From: Stentor coeruleus
Taxonomy: Eukaryota; Ciliophora; Heterotrichea; Heterotrichida; Stentoridae
Assembly (NCBI GenBank): GCA_001970955.1
Contig: MPUH01000015.1
Coordinates: 62,001 to 126,000, forward strand
DNA length: 64,000 nucleotides
Direction of reading: 5' to 3'
How positions within the stretch are numbered: position 1 is the first letter of the stretch; each line of letters begins with the position of its first letter. Under the pieces are notes generated by a model. It saw only the letters and a program-made list of their open reading frames with translations. It searched no databases and was not told where the DNA came from. A program made the position numbers and the translations under genes. Positions 40,701-48,047 of the stretch are shown here, piece by piece.

Positions 40701-41431
40701 ACAGCTTGAAGTTTTAAAAAACTATGAGGCAATATATAATTATGTCTTATTTCCTCAACAAACTCCTTTGCAGCCAAATCTCTCCCTTCTTTTTTAACAA
40801 AAATATTATAATCCATATATACCCTAAACCCATTTATTTGCACAAGTTTATACATAATATCACTTTCTTTAATAAACTCTTCATTCCATTGTTTATTACA
40901 CGTTATAGCTTTGATTTCATTTATAGCTAAACCAAAAGCAAAAGGTGTATTATTAGAAATATTATCAGAATATCTGATGTAAATATTTTTAATATCAATT
41001 TGTAAATTGTGGACAATTTTACCTATGAGCTTTTGAGTGAACCCTGGGGTTTTTGGGGTGATTTTTGTTTCGCTTATTGCGTTTAATTGTTTGAGTTTTA
41101 CAATTTTATTTGAGTAATACCTGGCAATTTCAAAATCTTCTTTCCAGTTTTCTGTTGGGATTGGGGATATGCATATGTAAATAGCTTCAAGTTGTATACG
41201 AAGGGGGCTTTTACCTAAAGATTTCCATGGGATTTTTGCTGATATTTTACCTATATACCCGTATAGTAAACGAAATGGTAGACCTAAATTGTCAAATGCT
41301 GAAGGTTTTATTGAGAGATCTTTTAGAAGTAAGTCCCCTGAAAATATTGAAAGGTTTAGATTATCAGAGTTTAAGTTCTCAATCCAATCGCCGAGGACTT
41401 TATTTAAAACACTTGCTACAACACCATTCAT
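34727..41431 (-). CDS. VPS13: VPS13-family bridge-like lipid-transfer protein
   Basis: 2,234 residues. The N-terminus is a chorein domain (residues about 1-115) with NKVLGDWIENLNSDNLNLSI and DLLLKDLSIKPSAFDNLGLP, the standard VPS13 opening. A coiled coil with KEEKKAQIEK-like charge lies near 375-430, where many VPS13 proteins have a linker. The middle, about 430-1,750, is repetitive beta as in the rod of repeating RBG units. The part about 1,300-1,700 corresponds to the VAB/SHR-BD region. The C-terminus (about 2,050-2,180) has NPIRLMNKLGTGVFEFISEP and KGPKEFKDGIQKGAHSL, the ATG2-like helical region. A PH domain, which ends human and yeast VPS13, is not seen. The protein is about 900 residues shorter than yeast Vps13. 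VPS13 conducts bulk lipid transfer at contact sites. Confidence 0.95.
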   Translation of the reverse strand: MNGVVASVLNKVLGDWIENLNSDNLNLSIFSGDLLLKDLSIKPSAFDNLGLPFRLLYGYIGKISAKIPWKSLGKSPLRIQLEAIYICISPIPTENWKEDFEIARYYSNKIVKLKQLNAISETKITPKTPGFTQKLIGKIVHNLQIDIKNIYIRYSDNISNNTPFAFGLAINEIKAITCNKQWNEEFIKESDIMYKLVQINGFRVYMDYNIFVKKEGRDLAAKEFVEEIRHNYILPHSFLKLQAVVNKKVNDFSIPQIQLEVETSKFSLKIDTVQVAYLSKTGKFFSLFTKFQKGIVGNIKEESFTEDEAENYKKAYLESKCLVKNKKKQEKVFSILEGIEKNKIWDEIIQQRKIADKELELEKQEAAVQEELKTTSKSSSKFLGIFSRKDNTNDKEKKAQIEKLQKQIKKINEERENLTKEFENLVSDVETSLEFPSDFIRFVFKFYIKELSLMIVQEKTEFMAYRVKRPKCEIKIAPSFYVCKAGISGSELLDLQDSTVFPYIIKSSGYKFELTNKGGLSISLSSGDLEIIVKLRTILKTVNAIKEATANTINYSQYTHNANAKTKKYIAQGEKYLSQVMKNGIKTSLKLNIHLKAPKIIIPHDPENTQTGLLVVDFGSIILTSSPEKIYDNLYDKYTFILQNFEIYALNIKTESEVPNCLLKPITIDIILYNSLTQNLEVPALMVEIVFHYISIILEDITIMFLLNLKKSILNELSDFSKPQPIDPELLKVKKDIKIGLMMKFAFKIEKIDITIIYNSISLATTEIIDIGIGILIKETKNVDIDFHIGFIELRDNRKRIKINKIICNPIFQTKDLEFTENNDELKQFSGNILYDGTVSIEVFLNDLRITVPAEFCGQVLNFVKVVTGGSDLIVKALDKKRKKKHEEISPKISSGSIKLKAQLSNITILLPLDAKKLGKRVAMFNVSISVRFSSKKIVENNVYLTYNDSAAVKFKKIESIIGLFTDNTVKGTHQKTENLLMPTKFDLKYKKTLKNTILSSSITLTLGEIAFDIGFRDLDFFKKLGQTWKSLNISSPPPKTDKKPPSTLLNLSLTSSSLSLKFTDDTHIKPVSLVFACINKLNLSLNLNGNEISAKIYSKLYAQCYSIKDLQHITEALIEKWTFEAEFIKKGQEILYDFSLNSDKFLNVNISENMLGTLGRLIKKFKLDPEFWANEIKDERDEDCAKIINQLGEEVSIIDPYEGIFDVKNGDSFIISNLADNDKNFTSYFILKRSKNDRVKVEVTGFTNEFIIKTKKNTINCYLRLQEHTEEVTLILTTETEFLNLTNKSFHLSSGKNKLKIRPSQKISMPLSFYDEEVQILTDSGPVVISNTISISGENYYIEQLHMLDENGFKHLIYVFVPSFYIQNLLPCPLIISHQPMNSINITILPGEIKELPVNPKALGKIQMSLNLETLIQTSWVDLTTSISKILLPSNYNKIILETLDYDLFSKLPHLTPVTKSINCKLFHVYSRYIVINKTNLNLELKKNLQVKGSSMCFVRARKDKIKFRGVIENKYTGFSKDINVKTVGVSGCISLESNKALPVQEILLGVRILSSPIPLVKTKLIIVSPRYLLANKTIKDLYIRQVFDGKPGKIITKIEGENVVYQLENSGASKNVQVSTNGNLWSNSFDIEEITEFQVALESLEEERVGNIKGKRKKNKGKDKSTEEEKWFLPNGDNDYRTFIQVSISSEDQSIISIIFKDPSHSEFAIVNNTEFPLTLCREKYTYVLNPGKEIPWADSTSVTIKKDNQEVTYSLLKVKRKKKRIYEISAEVRIIGVTRRLELGKINNIQEKNQWESSSQIKLTLSGIGISLFTRDPKELLFFSISNILLHIKSFEGNGHKKLKSDIKISKIQLDNMDKEDTQYAVILLGKDDEDTPFFQSKLTKLSTESFTRFPWAEVNFQELQVQLNQELIYKIIDFLSKIKEEFTDQTEYIPIPNKTIIESFPILNPSLTQTKSNLISSMKIYMNYLRLYPLKIIVSFKVPPKKFEFQLDPRQAFGAKSAAVGLVSSFVNITNSDLVFTQILITDSFQTLTKLIKTLIQNYTQQGIKQVYKLLGSSDMLGNPIRLMNKLGTGVFEFISEPAKGALKGPKEFKDGIQKGAHSLVSNIVGGGLQSVSSITGGLYNVVSKAKGEENKVSNEENIVGSITGGIKDIGKGVSGIFSKPVAGIKNEGGSGFFKGIGTGLMGAVTAPLSAGLKISSGVTNNVSNAVLEEKPELLRVRDPKVLKEK

Positions 41432-41963
41432 TTTATAAAAAAAAACTTTTATTCGTTTTTTAGGATAATGTTGTATGGGATTTTTGTTTTATGGTTGAAT
41501 AAGATTTTTGGTAAAGATGTTGAGAAGAAAAATTGTTGTGATGATTATGGAGAATTGAAAGTATTGGGAAATGGTTGAATGAGGGAGATTTATTTGATGT
41601 TTTTGGAATATAGTAGGGTGAATGGGTTTGGTATTATGATGATTGTGATAGAAATAAGAAAATTTTAATAGATTATGAAAGATTTTAAATAGAATTTTAT
41701 GCTTGGATGAGTAGTTTAATTGGTTATAATAGTTGAGTAGTTTTGTAGTTAAAAGATCTAAGGGTNTGAGGAAGATTTATTTGATGTTTTTGGAGGTGAA
41801 TGGGTTTGGTATTATGATGATTGTGATAAAAATAAGAAAATTTTAATAGATTATGAAAGATTTTAAATAGAATTTTATGCTTGGATGAGTAGTTTAATTG
41901 GTTATAATGGTTGAGTAGTTTTGTAGTTAAAAGATCTAAGGGTTTTTTGATTTATGTGATAAG
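41432..41963. other. Divergent intergenic region, 532 bases, with contig join
   Basis: Between VPS13 (minus) and the first RBR ligase (plus). It is G/T-rich and contains an N at 41766. With the duplicated part removed the true spacer would be about 350 bases. Confidence 0.6.
41580..41943. other. Contig join: 186/177-base near-identical repeat around N
   Basis: Bases 41580-41765 and 41767-41943 match except for three substitutions and a 9-base indel. A single N at 41766 separates them. The differences look like two haplotypes of one locus. Confidence 0.88.
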
Positions 41964-43046
41964 ATGGGTAAAATTTTATATATAAATAATATGATTAATT
42001 TATCCTTGAAAGACTTGTATAAGCAGGCAGCCGAACTCTCAAAACTTCTTTCCACACCGAGCCACAACATTAACTCTGAAGATCTTACTGAGTACTTAAT
42101 ACAATTTATATATTTCCTCAACCTTATGAATTACAGAACTGATGTTAGAATCAGTATTTATCAAGATAAATGCATACAATGTTCAAGATCCTTTAATAAA
42201 AGCATTACCCCAGATCATATATACTTAACTTGCCAAAATCATCTTTTATGTAGTAAAAATTGTGCAAATATTTTCACAGAAAACAATATTTCTAATTGCC
42301 CACATTGCAATATTCCTCTTGCAAAATCTTTCTATGATAATATACTTGGTCATAATAATATCTTAGAAGATGCGAAAAATCAAGATAATGTAGAAGATGC
42401 GAAAAATCAAGATAATGTAGAAAATGATTTTGATTGTAAAAAATGTAAAGAAAAATGCAATTTTAATATATGCATAGTGCTCAGTTGTGGGTGCATGTTT
42501 TGCAAAAATTGTTTGAAAAAATTTCTTGAAGATACAATATATGAATTTGATAATTTAGATGAACTAAATTGCCCGGATTGTATAAATAAACATATAAATG
42601 AAAGAATTATAAGATATGTTGTCGCACTTGATGCTTTCAAAGAATTTGAAACAAAAAAAGGTATACAATTCCCTGATGAAGAAGTTAAAAAAATAATTTT
42701 TTATTGTAAAAAACTTAACTGTGAATATAATAGCCAGGTTGATGATGCTGAAGAATATGAATGTCCAAAGTGCAATTTAAAATCTTGCCCAAAATGTAGT
42801 GATGTCCCTCATATAGGACATTCTTGTAAAGCATATAAAAATTTCAAAGAAAATGGGAATTTTAATCCTTTAGATAGACATTTGCAATGGATTCCATGTC
42901 CTTGGTGTGAACAATATATACAAAAAACAACAAGATGCCCATTTATAACATGCAATTCTATAATATGTAAGGGAGAAAAGCATTTTTGTTTTAAATGTAA
43001 GAGCAAATTAAATCACGATTGTGAAGATCATGATTGCATGCCTTAG
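41964..43046 (+). CDS. RING-between-RING (RBR) E3 ubiquitin ligase, copy 1
   Basis: 360 residues. Zinc modules in order are an extra N-terminal RING-like domain (Cys70-Cys73 to Cys112-Cys115), RING1 (Cys158 to Cys206), IBR (about 248-288) and RING2 (Cys312 to Cys353). The predicted catalytic cysteine, which accepts ubiquitin in RBR ligases, is Cys325 in KTTRCPFITC. RING1 has Cys177 where most RINGs have His, in CGCMFC. Residues 135-152 hold two copies of EDAKNQDNV coded by a perfect 27-base tandem repeat. RBR ligases form a thioester before passing ubiquitin on. An alternative start is Met10. A paralogue lies 2.9 kb downstream on the same strand. Confidence 0.9.
   Translation: MGKILYINNMINLSLKDLYKQAAELSKLLSTPSHNINSEDLTEYLIQFIYFLNLMNYRTDVRISIYQDKCIQCSRSFNKSITPDHIYLTCQNHLLCSKNCANIFTENNISNCPHCNIPLAKSFYDNILGHNNILEDAKNQDNVEDAKNQDNVENDFDCKKCKEKCNFNICIVLSCGCMFCKNCLKKFLEDTIYEFDNLDELNCPDCINKHINERIIRYVVALDAFKEFETKKGIQFPDEEVKKIIFYCKKLNCEYNSQVDDAEEYECPKCNLKSCPKCSDVPHIGHSCKAYKNFKENGNFNPLDRHLQWIPCPWCEQYIQKTTRCPFITCNSIICKGEKHFCFKCKSKLNHDCEDHDCMP
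42366..42419 (+). repeat. Perfect 27-base in-frame tandem repeat
   Basis: Two identical 27-base units coding for EDAKNQDNV, in the linker before RING1 of the first RBR ligase. The second RBR copy lacks it, so the duplication is recent. Confidence 0.9.
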
Positions 43047-43936
43047 TTATTAGTAATCTTAAAAACCTTGATGATAAATATGTTTAAGTTCAAAAACTAC
43101 TATTTGGCTGTTGCGCAGAATAAATTTATGTTTATTAGCGTTTTTTGTACCCTTGGAAAATTAAATAAACTGTAAAGAATTAAGGCCCTATATTGGAAAA
43201 AGCTGATAATACTAATGGTACTTACCTTGGAAAAAAACAAAAAAAGCTCAAAAGAAAGTTCTATTATGGAAAAACTGAAGAAAAATCTGATTACACTAAG
43301 GAGACTACTTTGAAAAAATTAAGAAAACAGAATAAAAAAAAACCTGTGTACAATAATAGTCTACTCAAAGTTATTTATGTATGCATTTTTAAACTAAAAA
43401 ACTATATCTTATACTAAAATATAAACCCTTCTTAAAATTATACTATCAAAATCTAACCTAATTTTATTTTCTACCCAACACAAATTATCCTCAGCTATCA
43501 ACAAATACTAACCTTCAACCCAAATCCTTTTCTCACCCTTCATCAACAAATTGAATTAATCTTATTCCATTATCCCAACTAAACACAAAAACAATCCCTA
43601 TACAAACTTTATGACAAATAATAATCCACCCTTATCATACATTTTAGTAAATCCAATTTACTTCTCCCAACCAAAAATTTCAATAAAAACTCTTCACCAT
43701 CCCTACTTTTCTATTCCTAAACCTTCCCATCATCCATTACCCTTTTCTAAAAAAATTTAAACCACAGATCAAAACCAGCACCACAACAACGTTCTCCTCA
43801 CAACCTCATAAAATCCAAAAATTTCAAACTTTTTATTATCCAAACCATAAAACTTCCTTCTTCTAATAACAAAAACAATATCCTTAAGCATATAAAACCT
43901 TCCAAGAATTAAACAAAAAAAAACTATTTATAATAT
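43047..43936. other. Intergenic region, 890 bases
   Basis: The first 400 bases are 3' flank of the RBR gene with a lysine-rich frame lacking an ATG (43193-43417) that I do not call. The remaining part (about 43,430-43,930) is C/A/T-rich with only about five G in 43430-43760, typical of 5' flanks here. Confidence 0.55.
43756..43771 (+). promoter_or_regulatory. Shared upstream motif TTTAAACCACAGATCA
   Basis: It lies about 166 bases before the coiled-coil gene start and differs at one base from the motif before the kinesin (29216-29231). Role inferred. Confidence 0.35.
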
Positions 43937-45691
43937 ATGAAAAACTCTTTTCTCACAATCCCATTGCCTTGTTCTAGACCAATGTCAACTGGTAGTACAA
44001 GATATCATCGAGGGCCAATAGAAAAAAACATATCTTTATCCCTAAGTCGAGATCATGGTCAACATAATTTCCCTTTTCACATAGGTTCATCAGGAGACAC
44101 ATCCCCAAAAGTTCTAAAATCATTCTATAATCAAGAATTAACCCGTTTAGATAAACAACTAGACAGTCATGAGATTTCTATGAAAAATACTCATAAATCC
44201 ATAGCATCATTTGAATGTTATCATAACTATCTTAAAGATCTTGCTATATCACTCAAAAAAAAAGACCCAGGGATATCAGGTCGGATACTTCGTGCTGTTA
44301 TGGGATATGAAAAAGCTATAAAACAAATGCAGAATAATAAAGAAATTATTATTAAAAACAATAGTTCACATAAAGAAACTCGTGAAAATATAACCCAAAC
44401 ACTTGAAGGAGATTATTTAGAAGAAGAATTATATCCTGATACATTGAAAGAAACACAGTTTGTTAAAGGGTTGATAGGGAAAATAGATAAACTTCGTGGG
44501 CCGAAAATCATGCATAGATTATATGATTTACATGAAAATTTGCTTCATTTAAATACAGATATCCCAACACCTACAAAAACCCCTGAACCTGTAGAGAATA
44601 CTTTTAATGTTATGGACCAGAAAATGAGTATTTTTTTAAAAGTTCTTAAGACGGAAGTTAAGAGAAATCTAAGCAAAAATAATGTGGTTATAAATACTGC
44701 TGATAAATGTATACAAGCAGTTATGAATGTAGAGGAAGGGTTTTTTAGTGATCCTGTTAAGGAAAAAATTCTTGAAATAGCAAATTTACGAAACAGGTTG
44801 CATCATTTAGAAAAAGAATTAGAGTATAATATGGAAGTCTTAGCTAAAACACGTAGTTCACTTATGCATTCAGATAGAAGGGTTGAAGAAATGAAGCTAG
44901 AGGTCATCCAGCTTTCTAATAAACTTTTTCTATCAGAAGACAGTTCAAAAAGCACAAAACATAAGCTGACTACTGTTAAAAATGATTTAGCGATAAAAAA
45001 CGAGAAAAAAAGTGTTTTGAAAAGACAGCTGAATGAGAAGGAAAAAATGCTTGCTTCAGCTAATGAGATGATAAAAACATTAAAAGAACAGTATCAAAAG
45101 TCGTCAATACATTGTAAAACTGCTGAGGATAAACTTTTTCAAATAGAATCAGCATGGAAAAATGTTAAAGGTTCAGAATATGTATACAAAATTATAACAG
45201 CATTTGATATAACTAATAAGTACAACTTATTTAAAAACAATATAGAGAATTCTCCTCAAAAAGATCAGGATATAAGTAGGACTTTTCGAAGAACAACAAC
45301 TTCAATTCTTAGTGGTAAAATACCTAAATTCCCAGCACAAGCCCCACCTAAAATAACAACACAGAAGTCTTTACCTATGAATGAAGATTCAACTTCAACA
45401 CCTGTTAGTTTTAAACCTTTAGTTGGTGATGATATTATGCTTAATACTGAAGAAAACCCTCAAATTTTAAATCAATCAGGATCAGGGAGGATAAATTATT
45501 CAAGACAAGGTATAAATAAAGAGCCATTAAGTACTATTGAAGAGGTTTCACCTTTACTTGGACCTAATAAAAATAGGACTTTGAAAACCCCAAGTTTGAT
45601 GCCTATGGAACATACTCATACACGATCACATACAATACTTGATATTAATGGAACTCAAGAAAGTGTTGCACCAGAGTCTAAGTTTGTGTAG
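43937..45691 (+). CDS. Coiled-coil protein, unknown
   Basis: 584 residues. An unordered N-terminus (about 1-60, Ser-rich) is followed by helical and coiled-coil segments at about 70-130, 215-260 and a long one at 275-405, then an unordered tail rich in Thr, Pro and Ser with TTSILSGKIPKFPAQAPPKI and several proline-directed sites. No catalytic domain is seen. The architecture resembles basal-body or axoneme-associated proteins, with no direct proof. It sits between the two RBR paralogues on the same strand and shares an upstream motif with the kinesin-8 gene. Confidence 0.75.
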   Translation: MKNSFLTIPLPCSRPMSTGSTRYHRGPIEKNISLSLSRDHGQHNFPFHIGSSGDTSPKVLKSFYNQELTRLDKQLDSHEISMKNTHKSIASFECYHNYLKDLAISLKKKDPGISGRILRAVMGYEKAIKQMQNNKEIIIKNNSSHKETRENITQTLEGDYLEEELYPDTLKETQFVKGLIGKIDKLRGPKIMHRLYDLHENLLHLNTDIPTPTKTPEPVENTFNVMDQKMSIFLKVLKTEVKRNLSKNNVVINTADKCIQAVMNVEEGFFSDPVKEKILEIANLRNRLHHLEKELEYNMEVLAKTRSSLMHSDRRVEEMKLEVIQLSNKLFLSEDSSKSTKHKLTTVKNDLAIKNEKKSVLKRQLNEKEKMLASANEMIKTLKEQYQKSSIHCKTAEDKLFQIESAWKNVKGSEYVYKIITAFDITNKYNLFKNNIENSPQKDQDISRTFRRTTTSILSGKIPKFPAQAPPKITTQKSLPMNEDSTSTPVSFKPLVGDDIMLNTEENPQILNQSGSGRINYSRQGINKEPLSTIEEVSPLLGPNKNRTLKTPSLMPMEHTHTRSHTILDINGTQESVAPESKFV

Positions 45692-45929
45692 ATATTTATG
45701 TTTGATATATGTGCTTTTTTTTATAAATAATAACGATTTAGATACTGGGTTAAAGTTTTTTTTTTTTAGGTTAGTTTTGAAGTATTTAATATATTTATTT
45801 GTATAGATATAAGGCTTTTAAGATATTAACTTTTTTTTTTAGATTTATATTAGTTAGAAATACTAGTCATGCTTATATAGAAATAGATATTTCTTCTATA
45901 ATTTTATTGAAAACTAAAGATGCATATAA

Positions 45930-47021
45930 ATGCATACAAAAAAAAGCATAACTTCAAAATGTCTTATTGACCAAACAGATGAGCTTTCTAAAATCCTTTC
46001 TAATCCGAATCATTTCATTGACAATAAAAATCTTCAGGATTATATAAACTACCTGACATTTTTCCTAAAACTTATGAACTACGAAATTGGTGTAGAAATC
46101 AGTTTTAGTCAAGAGGTCTGTATTCAATGTTTTAAAGTTTTCAAAAAGCAAGACATACGTAATCCTATATACCTAACTTGTAACAAGCATGTATTATGTT
46201 CCAAAGATTGTACAATTGAATATATTAAAACCTCTACAGAAAACAACATATTAAATTGGAAATACACCCAATGCTTAAGATGCTTTACTCCTCTAAACCG
46301 TAAATTTTTCGAAAATATCTACGGCCCTGCATTTGCCGAAATGCTTAAAAAGGCAGAAGAAGACAAAGAGCCTAAGTTTACATGTGACATTTGTCTTACT
46401 GAATGGAAAATCAAAGAATGTATAACCTTACCATGTGATCATAGATTCTGTAAAGTTTGTATTAAAGCACATCTTGAAACTAATATAAACGAAGCTAAAG
46501 TTTTAGATGAAGATTTAACTTGTCCACAAGGAGATAAAGCGCCAATTGATATAAACATAATAAAATATACTGTTGAAGGTGAAATATTCCAGAAATACGA
46601 AAGATTTGCTATGGAAAGGTGGACTCCACAGCTTGAAAATGGGGAAATAGACTTTCATTGTAAAGGAACAGATTGTAATTTTAGAATAATACTTGAAGAT
46701 AACCTTGAAGAATATGAATGTCCTAAATGTAAACATAAATCTTGTCCGAAATGTAATGAAGATCCTCATAAAGGAAGTTCATGTGAAGCATTTAAAAAGT
46801 GGAAAGAAGAAAACGAGCAGGCTGATGAGAAATTTGATGCTTTAGTTAGGAATTCACAATGGGTAGCTTGCCCTTGGTGTAAACAAATTATAGAAAGAAC
46901 TACTGGATGTCAGTATATGGCTTGTAATTCTATTGTTTGTAGAGGAAAGAAATTTTTTTGTTTCAATTGCAAGCAAGGACTTGAATATGATCATCAAAGA
47001 CATAATTGTGCTCCTAGATAA
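45930..47021 (+). CDS. RING-between-RING (RBR) E3 ubiquitin ligase, copy 2
   Basis: 363 residues, a paralogue of the protein at 41964-43046. The same four zinc modules appear: N-terminal RING-like (Cys64-Cys67 to Cys115-Cys118), RING1 (Cys152, Cys155, Cys169, His171, Cys174, Cys177, Cys198), IBR (about 244-285) and RING2 (Cys314, Cys317, catalytic Cys327 in TTGCQYMAC). RING1 has CPQGD where CPxC is normal, so its last zinc ligand seems to be lost, unlike copy 1, which keeps it. The proteins are clearly related over their whole length, so a local duplication with an inserted or retained coiled-coil gene is likely. Targets are unknown. Confidence 0.9.
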   Translation: MHTKKSITSKCLIDQTDELSKILSNPNHFIDNKNLQDYINYLTFFLKLMNYEIGVEISFSQEVCIQCFKVFKKQDIRNPIYLTCNKHVLCSKDCTIEYIKTSTENNILNWKYTQCLRCFTPLNRKFFENIYGPAFAEMLKKAEEDKEPKFTCDICLTEWKIKECITLPCDHRFCKVCIKAHLETNINEAKVLDEDLTCPQGDKAPIDINIIKYTVEGEIFQKYERFAMERWTPQLENGEIDFHCKGTDCNFRIILEDNLEEYECPKCKHKSCPKCNEDPHKGSSCEAFKKWKEENEQADEKFDALVRNSQWVACPWCKQIIERTTGCQYMACNSIVCRGKKFFCFNCKQGLEYDHQRHNCAPR

Positions 47022-48047
47022 TAAGTATTTTCAGTTTTATTATAAGTATATGTTTTTATAATTAAGTGGGAAATTATGGATATTTTTGTTTGTATATAAA
47101 TGTTTAGGATTTAGATTGATATACTTAGATATTTTAAAGTTGAATTTTCATATTAAATTTTGACTTTGTTATATAATGTGAATTTATTGATAAGTATTTA
47201 GCATTTTTATATAGATTGAAATGAATAAAGTATTTTGATTACGCTATTAGGTTTCAGACAAATTTAGGTTATAAAAACAATTTAGGCTGGTATTTATTAT
47301 GGAGAATGATATTCGGTATAATCATGATTGGGCAATAAATATAAAGTTAGGAACGATTTATGCATTTCAGATTTGGATGTGTTTGGAAATACTTTATTTT
47401 GTAGGTTTTAAATGAATGAAAACTTGTGTGCTTATAATTTGAAAAGATTTTTTGGGCATCTTGCATCCATCTGTTAGGATAAAAATTGATAATTTTTTGT
47501 TGGAAATTAAGTTGTTTTATAGACCAAAAAAGCCTGATATGCATTTTTTTATGGTCTGATTGTATTGAAAATACTTTATAGATTTTCTTTAGATTGAATT
47601 TCAATAAACAACTTATTTTTAAAAAAATCGAAATTTTTGATAAAAGAAAGCGAAATATTGCTTTATAGTTATGATGATGATTATTCAAAATATTTCTTTT
47701 GAGTAGTATTTATTGCAGAAGTTTGGATATTTAAAGAACTTTGTTATTAGGAAAAAAAATTGAAAATTATCTGATTTTAAAAAGTGCTATAATTTGTTAT
47801 TAAAATGCTTATACAAAAGTCTAAGTAGCGTTTTGAACTGAATTTACCCATAGGAAATCTAAAATTTGATAAAAATTGCCATTATTTTCTTCTGTACATA
47901 TTTTATCCTAATTCCCATACAAAATTTTTATCAGCCCAACACGATTTTCAAAAAAACCTTTTTAAAATTATCTTTGCTAGGTTTGTTTCTAGCTTCCCAT
48001 ACTTAAATTTTGTGTTAAGGTTTAAACGAATATTGACCATAATATAA
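47022..48047. other. Intergenic region, 1,026 bases
   Basis: Between two plus-strand genes. AT-rich, with no ATG-initiated frame of protein-like composition; a 113-codon minus-strand frame (47688-47347) lacks an ATG start and has biased codons. Nothing called. Confidence 0.6.

Noticed and set aside
43193-43417. Lysine-rich 74-codon frame
   Set aside because: It has no ATG (only TTG), a stop just upstream and no intron of 15-16 bases that would link it to an upstream exon. Possibly a gene remnant, not supported.
47347-47688. Minus-strand 113-codon frame in the gap before the PAS-domain gene
   Set aside because: No ATG start; composition is that of random AT-rich DNA.
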